A stretch of DNA of 64,000 nt from Nitzschia sp. pyKryTriq1 (GCA_956465555.1 OY101123.1:434001-498000), one strand, 5' to 3'; numbered from the stretch's first letter, positions 9,248 to 19,125 are shown. Notes: generated by a model from the letters alone, not told the origin. Numbers and translations: made by a program.

Positions 9248-11014
9248 ATGGCGATAGCACAGACTATGACCCGACCTCCTCCTCCTCCAGGGCCTCCTTC
9301 TGGTAGCAAACCCATGCCACCAAAGGTGAGACCCCCGCCTCCCCCTCCTGCTAGAAATAATAATGTTCCGCCCCCACCACCGCCCAAACGCCATGCACCA
9401 CCCCCACCGCCACCACCAAAAGGAGCACGGCCACCGCCGCCAGCTGCTCCGAAGCGCAAGGATGCTCCCTTGCCACCCCCGCCTCCTCCTTCGAAGAGAA
9501 CACGCGGAGAATCAACAGTACACGTATGGATCCAAGCGCCCGTTGTATTGCGAGACGTCGATGTGTTCGAGAAGAAGCGAAAGGTCGGGGAAGGAACATA
9601 CGGAAGTGTGTTCGTTGCACGCGACAAAAAGTCCAACGAAATCGTGGCCTTGAAGCGGATCAACACCAAACAAGAAGAAAATGGGTTCCCAATTACTGCT
9701 CTCCGAGAAGTCAAGATTCTGAAAGCGTTGCACCATCCGAATATTATCAACCTGAAAGAAATTGTGACCTCGAAGGGTGCGTATCCTCGTTCGTCCCCGC
9801 GTTGGAAGTGTTGTTCGTACGAATGATTCGATCCTTGCTTGCTCTTTGGTTTCAAAATATTTGGCCCCCCCCACCGGCGTACTCTCAGTTTCACGCATCG
9901 CTCCCGTTACCCACGAGCGATGACGTAGTTCAAACCGCCAAAAGGATTATGCATGGTTACTATCACAGATTGCTCTCTCGCAGTGGTGAAATCTGTATAC
10001 GACCAAGCGACACTTTTTTATTATCATTTCGTCCCTGTTGATCATGTCTTGTTCGTACCAATATCGTACAGTGTTCTTGAAAGGATTACTGATAAATTTT
10101 GCTTCTTGCCGTTGGTGTATGTGTTCGGCCTCGCCTTTACACACAACACAGAGCAAGGTGAACTGCCGAAGGATGTCTTTATGGTCTTTGAGTACATGGA
10201 GTACGATTTGACCGGTGTCTTGGAGACGCAAGAAATCCGTTTGACGCAAGATCATGTCAAGTCATGGTCGCAGCAGCTCCTTAGCGGCTGCCACTACATG
10301 CACACTAACAAGGTTCTTCATCGCGACCTCAAGGCATCCAATCTTTTGATCAACCGAAAGGGTGAGCTCAAGATTGCCGATTGGGGTCTGGCTCGAAGCT
10401 GGAACAGCGAAATGAAGAGATTGACCAACAAAGTCATCACTCTGTGGTATCGACCACCGGAGCTCTTGTTGGGGTGCATCGATTACACGACCAAGATCGA
10501 CATGTGGAGCGTTGGTTGCATTGTTGCTGAGATGTTTCGCCGCTCTGGATTCTTGAAGGGTTCAACGGATGCAACTCAGCTCGATCTCATCTTTCGTACT
10601 TGTGGACATCCAACCAAGGAAAATTGGCCCGATATCGACAAGCAATGCGCTCTTTGGAAGAAGTATCAACCCGGCCCTGGCGATAAGCAGTTGCCCAATC
10701 GTCTTGCCGAAGCGTTGCGATCGAATCTTCCTCATCCCAAGTGGATGACAGACGAAGCTGTCAAGCTGATCTCCAAGCTCATGGAAATGAACCCGGATCG
10801 TCGTTGGTCTGCGCTGGAAGCACTCGACGCCGAGTACTTTTTTGAGAATCCGATTGTCAAACCAGCGAAGGACCTCATGATGAATTTCGCTGTGAACACC
10901 GTCCATGAGATGGATTGCCGCAAGAAATACGAACAAAAGATGGCACAACACAAGGCGAAACTGCAGATGCAGGCAAACATGGCGGCCAACGGCACTCACA
11001 ATCCTCCCAAGTAG
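9248..11014 (+). CDS. CDK9-like (PITALRE) cyclin-dependent kinase with proline-rich N-terminus
   Basis: A 463-residue Ser/Thr kinase from exons 9248-9776 and 10152-11014, joined in phase 1 (G/GTGCGT, CACAG/AG); the 375-bp intron is long for this window. Residues 1-85 are poly-proline blocks separated by Lys/Arg. The kinase domain starts near 106: GEGTYGSV (114-121), the ALKR lysine (136), the cyclin-binding helix PITALRE (148-154), HRDLKASN (233-240) and a T-loop TNKVITLWYRPPE, whose first Thr matches the residue phosphorylated in CDK9. PITALRE and overall similarity place it with CDK9/CDKC, kinases that pair with cyclin T/K and phosphorylate RNA polymerase II. The metal-binding DFG is DWG here (253-255). 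The first ATG is at 9248; an upstream noncoding exon is likely. Confidence 0.9.
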
Positions 11015-11565
11015 GGTCACTGCACCTATTTTATCTACTACCTCTAACTCCCCCAAAACAAAAACAAAAATTCCTCAACCCCCTCCAAAACCCATAAAAA
11101 TGGAATCTGTTCACCCTGACGAGACTCCTCCTCCACATCTCTATGTCTATAGACAAGTCTAGTACTGTGCTAACAAATCAACTGTATTTTTGCATAACAA
11201 CTCTAACAAGTATTGTAAGCCTCTACCGGTAGTAGCTGTAGCTAGATTAGAATAGTGAAATAAGGGAATGGTGACCCTTCAACGTGATGGTACAGTACAC
11301 ACACTTCTATCGTCCGAAAAAGTCGTGTATTATTAGCCTCGGAGGCAAGTTTTCATTCCTCACGCGTCGCGTGACGCGTGGCCGTTTTGGGATCCTGCGA
11401 GATGAGCGACAGCAGCATAATACCACAGCGAGAACCGAACCATTGATCAAGATGGGTTCGCAAAATTCAATCCAAACACTTCCGTACACAATACTCACGT
11501 CTCTCGTTTCTCACATTGAACAAGCGACGACTCTCCTTTTTTCTATCAAACCCGTTGTCATCACC
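11015..11565. promoter_or_regulatory. Intergenic between the CDK and TEX264-like genes, with a 20-bp inverted repeat
   Basis: Carries the CDK 3' UTR and the promoter of the next gene. An exact inverted repeat lies at 11361-11380: CACGCGTC, four bases, then GACGCGTG, which contains two ACGCGT cores. In-frame ATGs at 11284 and 11452 could extend the downstream protein, but the added residues have no family similarity. Confidence 0.45.
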
Positions 11566-12315
11566 ATGCCACAAATGTCCTTCATTACCACCGCGGTTGT
11601 CATCGTGATCGTGGCGGCGTTGTATCAATTGGGGCTGTTCGATTGGCCAGCGTTTGAGGAATCGACGCTGGAACCTCGAATGCATGTCCTCCTCGCGAGT
11701 ACAAATAGCAAAGATATTCCTGGAAATGTGGAGCGCCTTCTCGTTGGTACTCGTGAAGCCATCGAAACGGTAGCCAAAGATCGCCTGGCTCCCGCTGCGG
11801 CAGCCTATGGGGCTCCAGAAGGCGCAGCAGCAATTTCTGTCGGCCTCTACGTTGATAATCCCAACGCCGTTGAGCATCCTCGCTGGGGTCTCGGTTGGGC
11901 CATTCAAGTGGACGACGATCCAGAGCTTCTCGCAGAGATTCATGCCAAAGTTTCGCAAGCCAGCATTCTCGACGAACCGATCCGACTAGTCACACTGGGC
12001 GGGGGATCCAAGGTACCTAGGGCGCGAATTCCTTGGAGGATCATGCTGACTCCTGCCATTGCTCCCATGTTGCACTGGGACCGCGGCTTCAGGGCCTATC
12101 AGAAAGGAGGCTATAGTTCTAACAGTGGCCGCGATGGCGATGAAGGATCTATCGCTTGCGAAGTCTACGTCACCGGGCCGAACGATTCTATGGCTTACAT
12201 TGACTACACTGTCCTGATGGGTGACACGCACGAGATCTTCGATGCAATGTTTCCACTTGAGAAAAGTGCCGAAGATGCGCCCATTGAGGAACGCGAAACT
12301 GCGTACGACTTATAA
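11566..12315 (+). CDS. TEX264-like single-pass membrane protein (GyrI-like fold)
   Basis: A 249-residue protein with an N-terminal membrane helix (about 4-22) and a soluble domain. SVGLYVDNPNAV and the following Trp/Gly-rich strand, then SKVPRARIPWRIML and a tail with IACEVYV, follow the order seen in human TEX264 (YYDNPxxV, FPYxT, RLEIY). TEX264 is an ER-phagy receptor with a GyrI-like ligand-binding fold. No LIR motif of the TEX264 type is evident after the fold; the one YxxL (YTVL) is inside it. The ER role is therefore an inference. ATGs at 11284 and 11452 are in frame upstream; I chose 11566 because it puts the membrane helix at the N-terminus as in the family. The gene converges on CGLD27. 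Confidence 0.65.
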   Translation: MPQMSFITTAVVIVIVAALYQLGLFDWPAFEESTLEPRMHVLLASTNSKDIPGNVERLLVGTREAIETVAKDRLAPAAAAYGAPEGAAAISVGLYVDNPNAVEHPRWGLGWAIQVDDDPELLAEIHAKVSQASILDEPIRLVTLGGGSKVPRARIPWRIMLTPAIAPMLHWDRGFRAYQKGGYSSNSGRDGDEGSIACEVYVTGPNDSMAYIDYTVLMGDTHEIFDAMFPLEKSAEDAPIEERETAYDL

Positions 12316-12329
12316 AATGTATCGATAAA

Positions 12330-13724
12330 TTAGTTGCACCCTATCGTAGCAAACGTGTATTTCAAATTGATTGTTTTTTTTGCAGCAAAGTGAGATACAC
12401 AAAATCATTTCCAGTTGCGTACCTGCCATTATGGACTCACCTTGTCCTCCACCTGCCACTGCTCTGTAGTATCGGTTGTCGCAGTACGTCGGTCTGCCTC
12501 CACTGGCTCTCGCAGCGGCTGAAGCAAAATCATCGTCCATTCGTACTCGCTCAAGAACTTTGGGGTCGTACCTGCAACGCAACGCAAAAAAATTGTCATA
12601 AGTTCCGTGAGATGCTCATTCTTTTCCTCTTCAAACCTTTTCGCTTGGACTACTGTCGTACTCACTCGTTGAACTGTGGTTTCAGAGCATACGACGCCTT
12701 CAGGCCAATACAGGACGCGACCCACAACGCCGCACAGGCATAAGTCAAAGTTTTCAATCGATCACTCGCTGGCTTGACTTCTTGCCTGTATAGAAAGATA
12801 TCTCGTTTGTATTCCGCTTCTGTTTTTGGTTCAAAGGCGCCATCGTACCTGAAAAATATCATTAATACAAGTCAGAATCCATTCCTATACCTTCGTCCAC
12901 TTCAGTTTTCAACAAGATAAGGCTATTCTACGCATCGTCTTACCATCCAGTTTCTGAAAAATCGAAAGGCGACAAGCGTGAGACACAACATGATGGTAAG
13001 ATGACCATACCTAGGGGAATGGCATCACATTTCTTCTTACCTTCGTACTCGATGACTTTGCTTTGCAGACGTGATCCGGCATATCCCCAGCCCGAGTACA
13101 GACGTATCAACAGAAGCAAAACTAGTCCGAGTGTACCCACATTACTTGAAGCAATCTTTTGAAGCAGATATCCATCCTGCGTAAACGTGGCCCCGGCAAT
13201 GGGAAATCCACTTGAAATCATTGTAGAACGACAACAGCATGAGCAACAACGCATTTCGACCCGTATCGTTTCGAATAGAGAAGAACTTCGCTGGCGACAC
13301 TTACACTAGCGCGAAAACAACACAGTACACCACTCCGAGTCGAGTCAATAGCTACATGCAGGGCGAGGCAAAGCTGTCAGCACGAACGCTGACATCTGAT
13401 AGATCAGTCTCCGCCACGGGCTAAGAAACGTACCCCTGTCGTTCCAACTTCGTTCGACGCCCATTCGAAAAGCGGACTTCGCCTCATCTCCAAGTATTCA
13501 TTGACTGGCCGCTGACCTTCCGGAACGACCTCTGCCCCGAAACTTGTTTCTGGTATAAGATCTTCCCGCTCATTTGCGAAGAGAACTAGGACTCCTCTTC
13601 CATCGCTTATTTTGGATCGAGTGACCTGCTGGGCAATAAACGACCTGCTCTGTTGGAAGCATTCGGCAGGCTCCAAGATCGCACAGGGAACGGCTGTGAG
13701 ACACAACGCAGACTGAATTTTCAT
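12330..13724 (-). CDS. CGLD27: CGLD27/Ycf36-like (DUF1230) plastid membrane protein, seven exons with a 10-nt micro-exon
   Basis: Exons in gene order: 13724-13434, 13351-13305, 13210-13041, 12953-12944, 12848-12666, 12571-12441 and a short last exon 12340-12330; all phases agree, giving 280 residues. Conserved marks of the family are VPEGQRPVNEY, FPIAGATF, IRLYSGWGYAGSRL and EYEETGWYDG, followed by a basic region and a last membrane helix. Introns are 82-100 bp with GTAAG/GTGAG/GTACG donors. The fourth exon is only 10 nt and supplies the TGW of the signature. The N-terminus is a signal peptide with a likely A-E-C/F site. CGLD27 is conserved in plants, algae and diatoms; the Arabidopsis gene is linked to iron homeostasis. 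The last splice is the least certain: without it the frame ends at 12310, directly against the neighbouring stop codon. Confidence 0.85.
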
Positions 13725-13736
13725 ATTCGACTGACG

Positions 13737-13775
<39 letters not shown>

Positions 13776-14616
13776 ACTTTGAGACAGTGAGTGAAACGGC
13801 AACTTTCTGACTCGTTGTTCTTTCTGTTTCAAAACTTCAAAGCGCTTGCTGCTTCTTCATCATCGATCATCGTCAATCATCATCGTCATCGTTGTTGCTT
13901 GTTGCGTGGATTCTTCATTTTTCTCGCATTTTCCCATTTTTGGATCACGCGGCAGTGCGCGCTCTCACGCCACGTCACACATCGAGCGCCTGTCATTCAT
14001 CCTGTTGAAATCTCCGTAGTCTTCACTCATCATCTGTACGCAATCAAGCTGGGTATGCGACTAGTTGGACCACTTCCTCAGTCAATCGCACTCGTATCGT
14101 GGGTACGATTATGTACCTGGTACTAAGGGCAGCCAAAGTTACTGTAGTAGTTCGTCTGATCTTCCGATAAATGAACGTATCTCAAGTAAAGGAACTTCCG
14201 TCTCAAAAATCAAGAGAACGATGGTAAGCTATTTTCTCTCTACTACAGTAGTGCCGCATCTCTAGTAGTGGTAGTATTCACGCACACCGATGAATATCAG
14301 TGGTTGCATTTGTTCCAGTAAAGGTGGCTGGGTGAAAACGATAGCTACAGGCTTGATGCATTCGTTCGTAAGACTTGCTAGTAGGGCGACAAAACAAAAG
14401 AAGCTAGATGACTAAATATCGAGATACATTAGAGACCGGCAATACGGTGATGCGCTAAGATTTCTTGCTGCTTTATCGACCCCGCCGACCTGCAAGTTCT
14501 ACCTACTAGAGTAGTAGCTGCATGAACATACCGACCATCAGTGTAGCATCCCAGGCAAGAGCGAGACAAGTCATCGTGTTCACTGGAATTACAAATATTG
14601 AATGTTTTGGCTACGC
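13725..14616. other. Intergenic between CGLD27 and the Tic20-like gene, with a CAG/CAA repeat
   Basis: Holds the CGLD27 promoter and the downstream region of the Tic20-like gene. A CAACAGCAACAG microsatellite lies at about 13738-13776 just ahead of the CGLD27 start; translated, it gives a false poly-Cys or poly-Leu frame. No gene found. Confidence 0.5.
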
Positions 14617-15753
14617 TTAGTCCTTTTTGTCTTCATCCTTCTTGTCTTCCCTTTGCCTTGGAACAAAGCGACCCTTGTCGTCGAACATGTCAATACTTGG
14701 CATTCTATCTTCGACTGCTTGTGAGATACCTGGAATTTTATTTGGTGTGATGCCAAGAAGCGAACTAATCGAGGCGTAAGCAACTGTCAGAAGAAGCGCC
14801 CCGAAGATAAGATCCGACCCAAGCTCGGTTATAGCAGGAGGAATCCCTGCCCCAGTTCCACTTGCGATCAACGCCAGCACGGCACCAACTAGCCCAGGGA
14901 AGAAAAGTGCAATATCCAGGAAGATGGCTTGTTGCATGTTGAAGCGCACAAGTCGGTTAATGCCGGGATTTCCTGATAGAACGTTCAGAGTCAAGAAGGC
15001 AACAAAACCACTGAAGGGGATACTTCTGTAGAGTGTGTAAAGTAAAGCCAGCCCAATCAACAAAGGGTTGTCGGGGTTTTCAACGATCAGAAATCTTCCA
15101 AACTGCAGACTATCCAACAAAGGGAAGAGGTACGGAAGAACAGAAACGATCTTGTCTCTTGTCGTCGGTTCATTGTCGTTGAGAAGTTGCAGCCTCGCTT
15201 CTGCCAGCTTGGCCATTTCGGCCTCTTGTAGAGCTAACCTTTCCGCGTCTTTAGCTTGCTGCTTTTCTTCTTGGATCAATTGCTCGAGTCGGTTTCGGAA
15301 GCGTTCGACGCCGGCGAATTCTTCTAGTTGCAGTTTACCGTCGCCAGAGCGATCAAAATCGCTCATCAGTTTCATGACCCTCTTTTCTGGCAGCTCAGTT
15401 TTGAGCACTTTCTCGAGACCAGCTTTCAATTCCTCAAAGCTGATTTCTCCGTCCTGGTTGGTGTCGAATTTCTTGAACGCCGATTCTGCTGCCGCTGCAA
15501 GTTCTTCGGCCCGCTGTGCCTCAAGAGATGCAGCCTCGGCGCGCAATTTTTGAGCCATGGATTTTAGGCGTTCGATCTCGTTGTCTTCCACCATTTGCTC
15601 TTCTGGCGTGTGTTTTGTGTACAAGTGCGACGGTGCGATCGGTTGCTGGATTCTGTTCATAGTTGTGTGCTTTGCCATCGCAAGAGGGCTGAAGGCCGTC
15701 GCCTGCTCGGCGGTAAGAGCCAGTAAGATCGCTGAGATATGTGTAAGCTTCAT
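14617..15753 (-). CDS. TIC20: EF-hand/Tic20-like fusion protein of the plastid envelope
   Basis: A single-exon, 378-residue protein. Residues 1-20 are a signal peptide ending ATA/FSP. A charged coiled coil (about 55-95) leads into two canonical EF hands, DTNQDGEISFEE (97-108) and DRSGDGKLQLEE (134-145), followed by a second coiled coil (about 150-190). The C-terminal half matches Tic20: PYLFPLLDSLQFGRFL (207-222), YRSIPFSGF (242-250), GINRLVRFNMQQAIFLDI (264-281) and two further hydrophobic helices to about 336. Tic20 is a four-helix subunit of the protein-conducting channel of the inner plastid envelope. Fusion to calcium-binding EF hands is not a standard Tic20 layout. It ends in an Asp/Lys-rich tail. 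The Tic20 assignment is strong; calcium control of import is inference. Confidence 0.85.
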   Translation of the reverse strand: MKLTHISAILLALTAEQATAFSPLAMAKHTTMNRIQQPIAPSHLYTKHTPEEQMVEDNEIERLKSMAQKLRAEAASLEAQRAEELAAAAESAFKKFDTNQDGEISFEELKAGLEKVLKTELPEKRVMKLMSDFDRSGDGKLQLEEFAGVERFRNRLEQLIQEEKQQAKDAERLALQEAEMAKLAEARLQLLNDNEPTTRDKIVSVLPYLFPLLDSLQFGRFLIVENPDNPLLIGLALLYTLYRSIPFSGFVAFLTLNVLSGNPGINRLVRFNMQQAIFLDIALFFPGLVGAVLALIASGTGAGIPPAITELGSDLIFGALLLTVAYASISSLLGITPNKIPGISQAVEDRMPSIDMFDDKGRFVPRQREDKKDEDKKD

Positions 15754-16442
15754 GATTGTATCGAAAGTGGAGGAGTCTGTTTTATGACAATGGTTTGTGT
15801 CGGGATGTCGGGATGTCGAGATGCGGGCGATGGGCGATGGGCGATGGGCGATGACACCAAATCGTGATCGAATCAGTAGCTTTGTGAGTTTGAATTCGTT
15901 CGCTTCTCTCTTGCTTCTATCGTGCTTCGATGATTTCGATTGACGCTGGTCTCCGTGCTGGCGATGCAGATGCTGAGAGACTTCAATCGATGTGGTGTGG
16001 TGGATCCTTCAAATGCATGCACTGCTGAGCGGCGAAGGCGGAGTTTGCGACAAACAATCTGCGATCTAGATGACGATGTCGTGTTCAAGTGGCGGTGTGT
16101 AAGTCGACAGGTCGTTCGAGTCGTCAGTGGAACACGTCAGAATTGCGCACGACTGAACTCACGTATCAGACTACGATGACGAACGGAGGATGGACGGGGG
16201 CGGATTTATTCATTCCCGCACAGTCAGTCTTGGCTCTACTGTACTGTGTACTGTACAGTATGACGACGGACGACGACTGACCCGACGTCCCTCCCACCTG
16301 TAATCTATCGTACTGCTCGTAGTCTACTCTCTCTACTGTTAGCTGATACTATTCTCTAGTATCTAGCAGAGAGTAGCTAGAGAAGAACTGCCTGAAAGAA
16401 ACATGCTACTGTACAAGGTCGCACCTGAGATTTATGTTAAAG
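15754..16442. other. Intergenic between the two EF-hand fusion genes, with a 7-bp tandem repeat
   Basis: Likely promoter of the Tic20-like gene. GGGCGAT is repeated four times in tandem at 15825-15852, preceded by two copies of CGGGATGT. GTAC-rich (16236-16260) and CTAG-rich (16325-16385) patches with short inverted repeats follow. No gene seen. Confidence 0.5.
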
Positions 16443-18799
16443 TCAAACAAGTGGTGGGAGCTCATAGTTCTCAAAGAGATGTCGGTGCTTTTTCAGGACC
16501 TCGAAAAACTCATGCTCGCCAACTTGACCATCGCCGTGCTCGTCCAACTCGTTCACTAGATGCCCAATTTCGTTCACCGTAAAGCCAACGTTGAAAGCGT
16601 CCAATACATCCTTAAATTCGCCAAGTGTGATTTGACCACTGTCATCTCGGTCAAAGCGATGGTAGATGTCATGGGCCAATTCGTGCAAACTGTGCTCGTT
16701 GACCACGACCGCTAGGACATGTGCCGAATAGAAGGAGATAAATTCATCCTTGGCCACATGACCGTCTCCATTTTTGTCCAGCACCTGCAGTATTGCCTGG
16801 ATGTTTTCTTCGGAAGTATGTGCACCCAGTTTATCAAACACCTTCTTCAGCTCGTGGCTTTCAATTTTCCCATCACCCGATGGATCAAGAGAGTCGAAGG
16901 ACTTGGCAACTTCTTTAAGTTCAGAAGAACTGCTAGGAGCGATATACCCACTCGTAGGAGATGCACCATGGGAGTGGTCCCCAGAATGATCATCCAGAGA
17001 AAAGCCATGCTGTGTCGCCCGCTCCAGTTTGTACATTACCATCATCGCACGAATAATTCGTCCGACCTTTTCATCCCGAATTACCTGCGATATGGCTTGG
17101 GGACGTCGATGAATTCCAAAAGAAGATGCCATAGCCACATTTGCAGCCGATTTTTGATATCTGGAGACCAACAAATAGATTGGTAGGATCGAAACGATAG
17201 TGTAAACAATCGCAACACCCAAATGGCAGTATTCCAAGACATGTCTGATGAAACTCAAGAGTAATAGAGAAACATACGCCGACGTAAAAACCAATTGTAT
17301 CTGGAAAATGATCATGTACACCTTTGGTCCTGCCCGGTCCATCCAATACAAAGCGTCCTGTTTCGTAATCTTGCCTAAATCGTCCGTTCCATGACCAAAG
17401 CATTTTACCACAAGTGATCGATTCCGATGATACTCATCCATGTCGATTTGAGTCCAAGCTGGGAGTACAGAGTCCGAAAGCAGGGCAACGGTCTCATTGC
17501 TTTGTAACATACTATTGGACGACGTTGGAGGAGCAGTTAAACTTCGTAGTAGGCACTCAATGTGATAATCAAAGTAACTTCCGACCAGAACAAGTATCCA
17601 CCCCATAGCCGCCCAAACCCAGGCGAACGCCTATCGTTAAATGATGGGGTGAGAAAAGAGGGTACCCATTCCACATCCACGAACTGAACCTTGCGCTTAC
17701 CGTTGTTCGGTTGGCCAAAACCACCACAAGACCATAGAGAAGAAGCGTCAAGAGAGCAAAGAAGACCCATGTCAAATGATGGACGTGAACAACGTGGGCC
17801 AATCCATTCCCCAAGCAAACGCTCAGATACTGTCCATAATTGAAATCTTCTTCCACGTGATTCGTCGCATTCGGAGTATACGGAGGAACGAGAGATCGCT
17901 CCAAAATGAACTCGGATCGCAGCCCACGAAAGAGACTCAAACTCTTTCGGTAGTCCTTCAATGTATTTCGGAAACAAGATGGGAGTAGTACCGACTGTGC
18001 AAAATAAGCAAGCCAACCTTGTTTCACCAAATCCATAGCTCCATCATGGAATTCAAGTTCGTCTAGAACCTTGAGATACTCCAAATCCCGGCATGCCTCG
18101 TCCATTGTGGACCACGTCCGTTCAGTCGTCTCTGCACCCCCAACAAGCGTCAGCACACTGATCACAAAGAAAACCATGACGAAGAAAAGCATGTAATGGA
18201 CAAACTCAAATGTTTCCAGCAATGCTTCTTCTTCCTCTTCTCCGAAAAGTCGCGTTGAGAGCTTCTCGAAAACGCCCAATTTAGTGACGCAAAAAGTAAA
18301 AATAGACAAGAATCCCAATACTGTCATCTCTCCGAACAGTGACTCGATGATTGGTCGCATGTTTCGATCGGCCGACTCTTCGATGTGCTCTTTTATCGTT
18401 TCAAAAGCGATAGTTAAGGCAATTAGCAAAAGTACAATCAGTGTTACTGTCGTATCCATCGTGACCTGTGCCACCGCCGCGTTGCGCGAGACAAGAGGTT
18501 GAGACTACGTGTGTGAAACGACACACAAAATGAATCATCATCTCCGCTAAATTCAGTCAGTCGGTCAGCAGTGTACGCACCGCATATAGCTCCTCATCCC
18601 CCCCATCCACTGAATGCTGCTCGACGACTTCATCGCTATGAATAATCCCCGCCGATGCCGCCCCCTCTTCGTTGAGCCACCGGCTGACGGATGATGATGG
18701 TTCTTCGCGCCCCACAAACATCAGGGCAAGGACGAAACCTAGCGAGCCACCGAGTAGAAGCGTCTTCCATGTCGAAGGCGCTGCTTTCGAATAAGTCAT
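16443..18799 (-). CDS. MLO-like polytopic membrane protein with four C-terminal EF hands
   Basis: Exons 18799-18581, 18465-17701 and 17630-16443 join in phase 0 (GCG/GTGCGT, CACAG/GTC; ACG/GTAAGC, GATAG/GCG) to give 723 residues. Exon 1 supplies a hydrophobic anchor or signal (about 13-31) and an acidic lumenal loop. The MLO-type membrane region then starts with a helix followed by MRPIIESLFGEMTVLGFLSI, matching the MLO first cytosolic segment (EKIKxELMLLGFISL); several further helices follow to about residue 480. Plant MLOs are seven-helix, calmodulin-binding proteins, recently reported to be calcium channels. Here the tail has four EF hands: DPSGDGKIESHE (577-588), DKNGDGHVAKDE (613-624), DRDDSGQITLGE (655-666) and DEHGDGQVGEHE (691-702). 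Family assignment is fair rather than certain. Exon 1 could instead be read as a separate 80-residue gene, but both splice phases match. Confidence 0.75.
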
Positions 18800-19125
18800 T
18801 GCCGTCCACTAAAAGAGGACTTTACAAAGTGGAAGCGATCTCGATCTTGACAATGAGACTATTTGTTGGATTTTGGATTTTTGCGATTTGAACCAGCATG
18901 GGGATCCAATGGGTCGTAAATTCAAACAGATCGAGATGAGTGCGAGCGGAGTAGTGGCGGGGCATGGTGCATACTGTACAACCGCGGCAATAGAATGAGC
19001 TGGCTGAAGAGGAAACCAACTGGAAGACTATTGGCATATTTGTGGTTTGTTACGTTTTGATTTTACGACTGGTTTATAGTATGCAATTTGTGTGATATCG
19101 ATTGCGGACAAAATTAGTGGAGAGT
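18800..19125. other. Intergenic between the MLO-like and three-RRM genes
   Basis: Both neighbours are on the minus strand. The stretch should contain the MLO-like promoter and the 3' UTR of the RRM gene. No gene, repeat or structured RNA recognised. Confidence 0.45.

Noticed and set aside
11284-11565. Upstream extension of the TEX264-like protein
   Set aside because: The added residues cover the inverted repeat and promoter-like DNA and would bury the membrane anchor in the middle of the protein.
13404-13832. A frame extending the CGLD27 protein upstream with a long poly-Cys run
   Set aside because: The cysteines come from the CAG/CAA microsatellite ahead of the gene; the signal peptide starts cleanly at the ATG at 13724.
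18557-18799. Separate 80-residue single-exon gene
   Set aside because: A GTGCGT donor and the CACAG acceptor of the next exon agree in phase and give the MLO-like protein its lumenal N-terminus, so I merged them.
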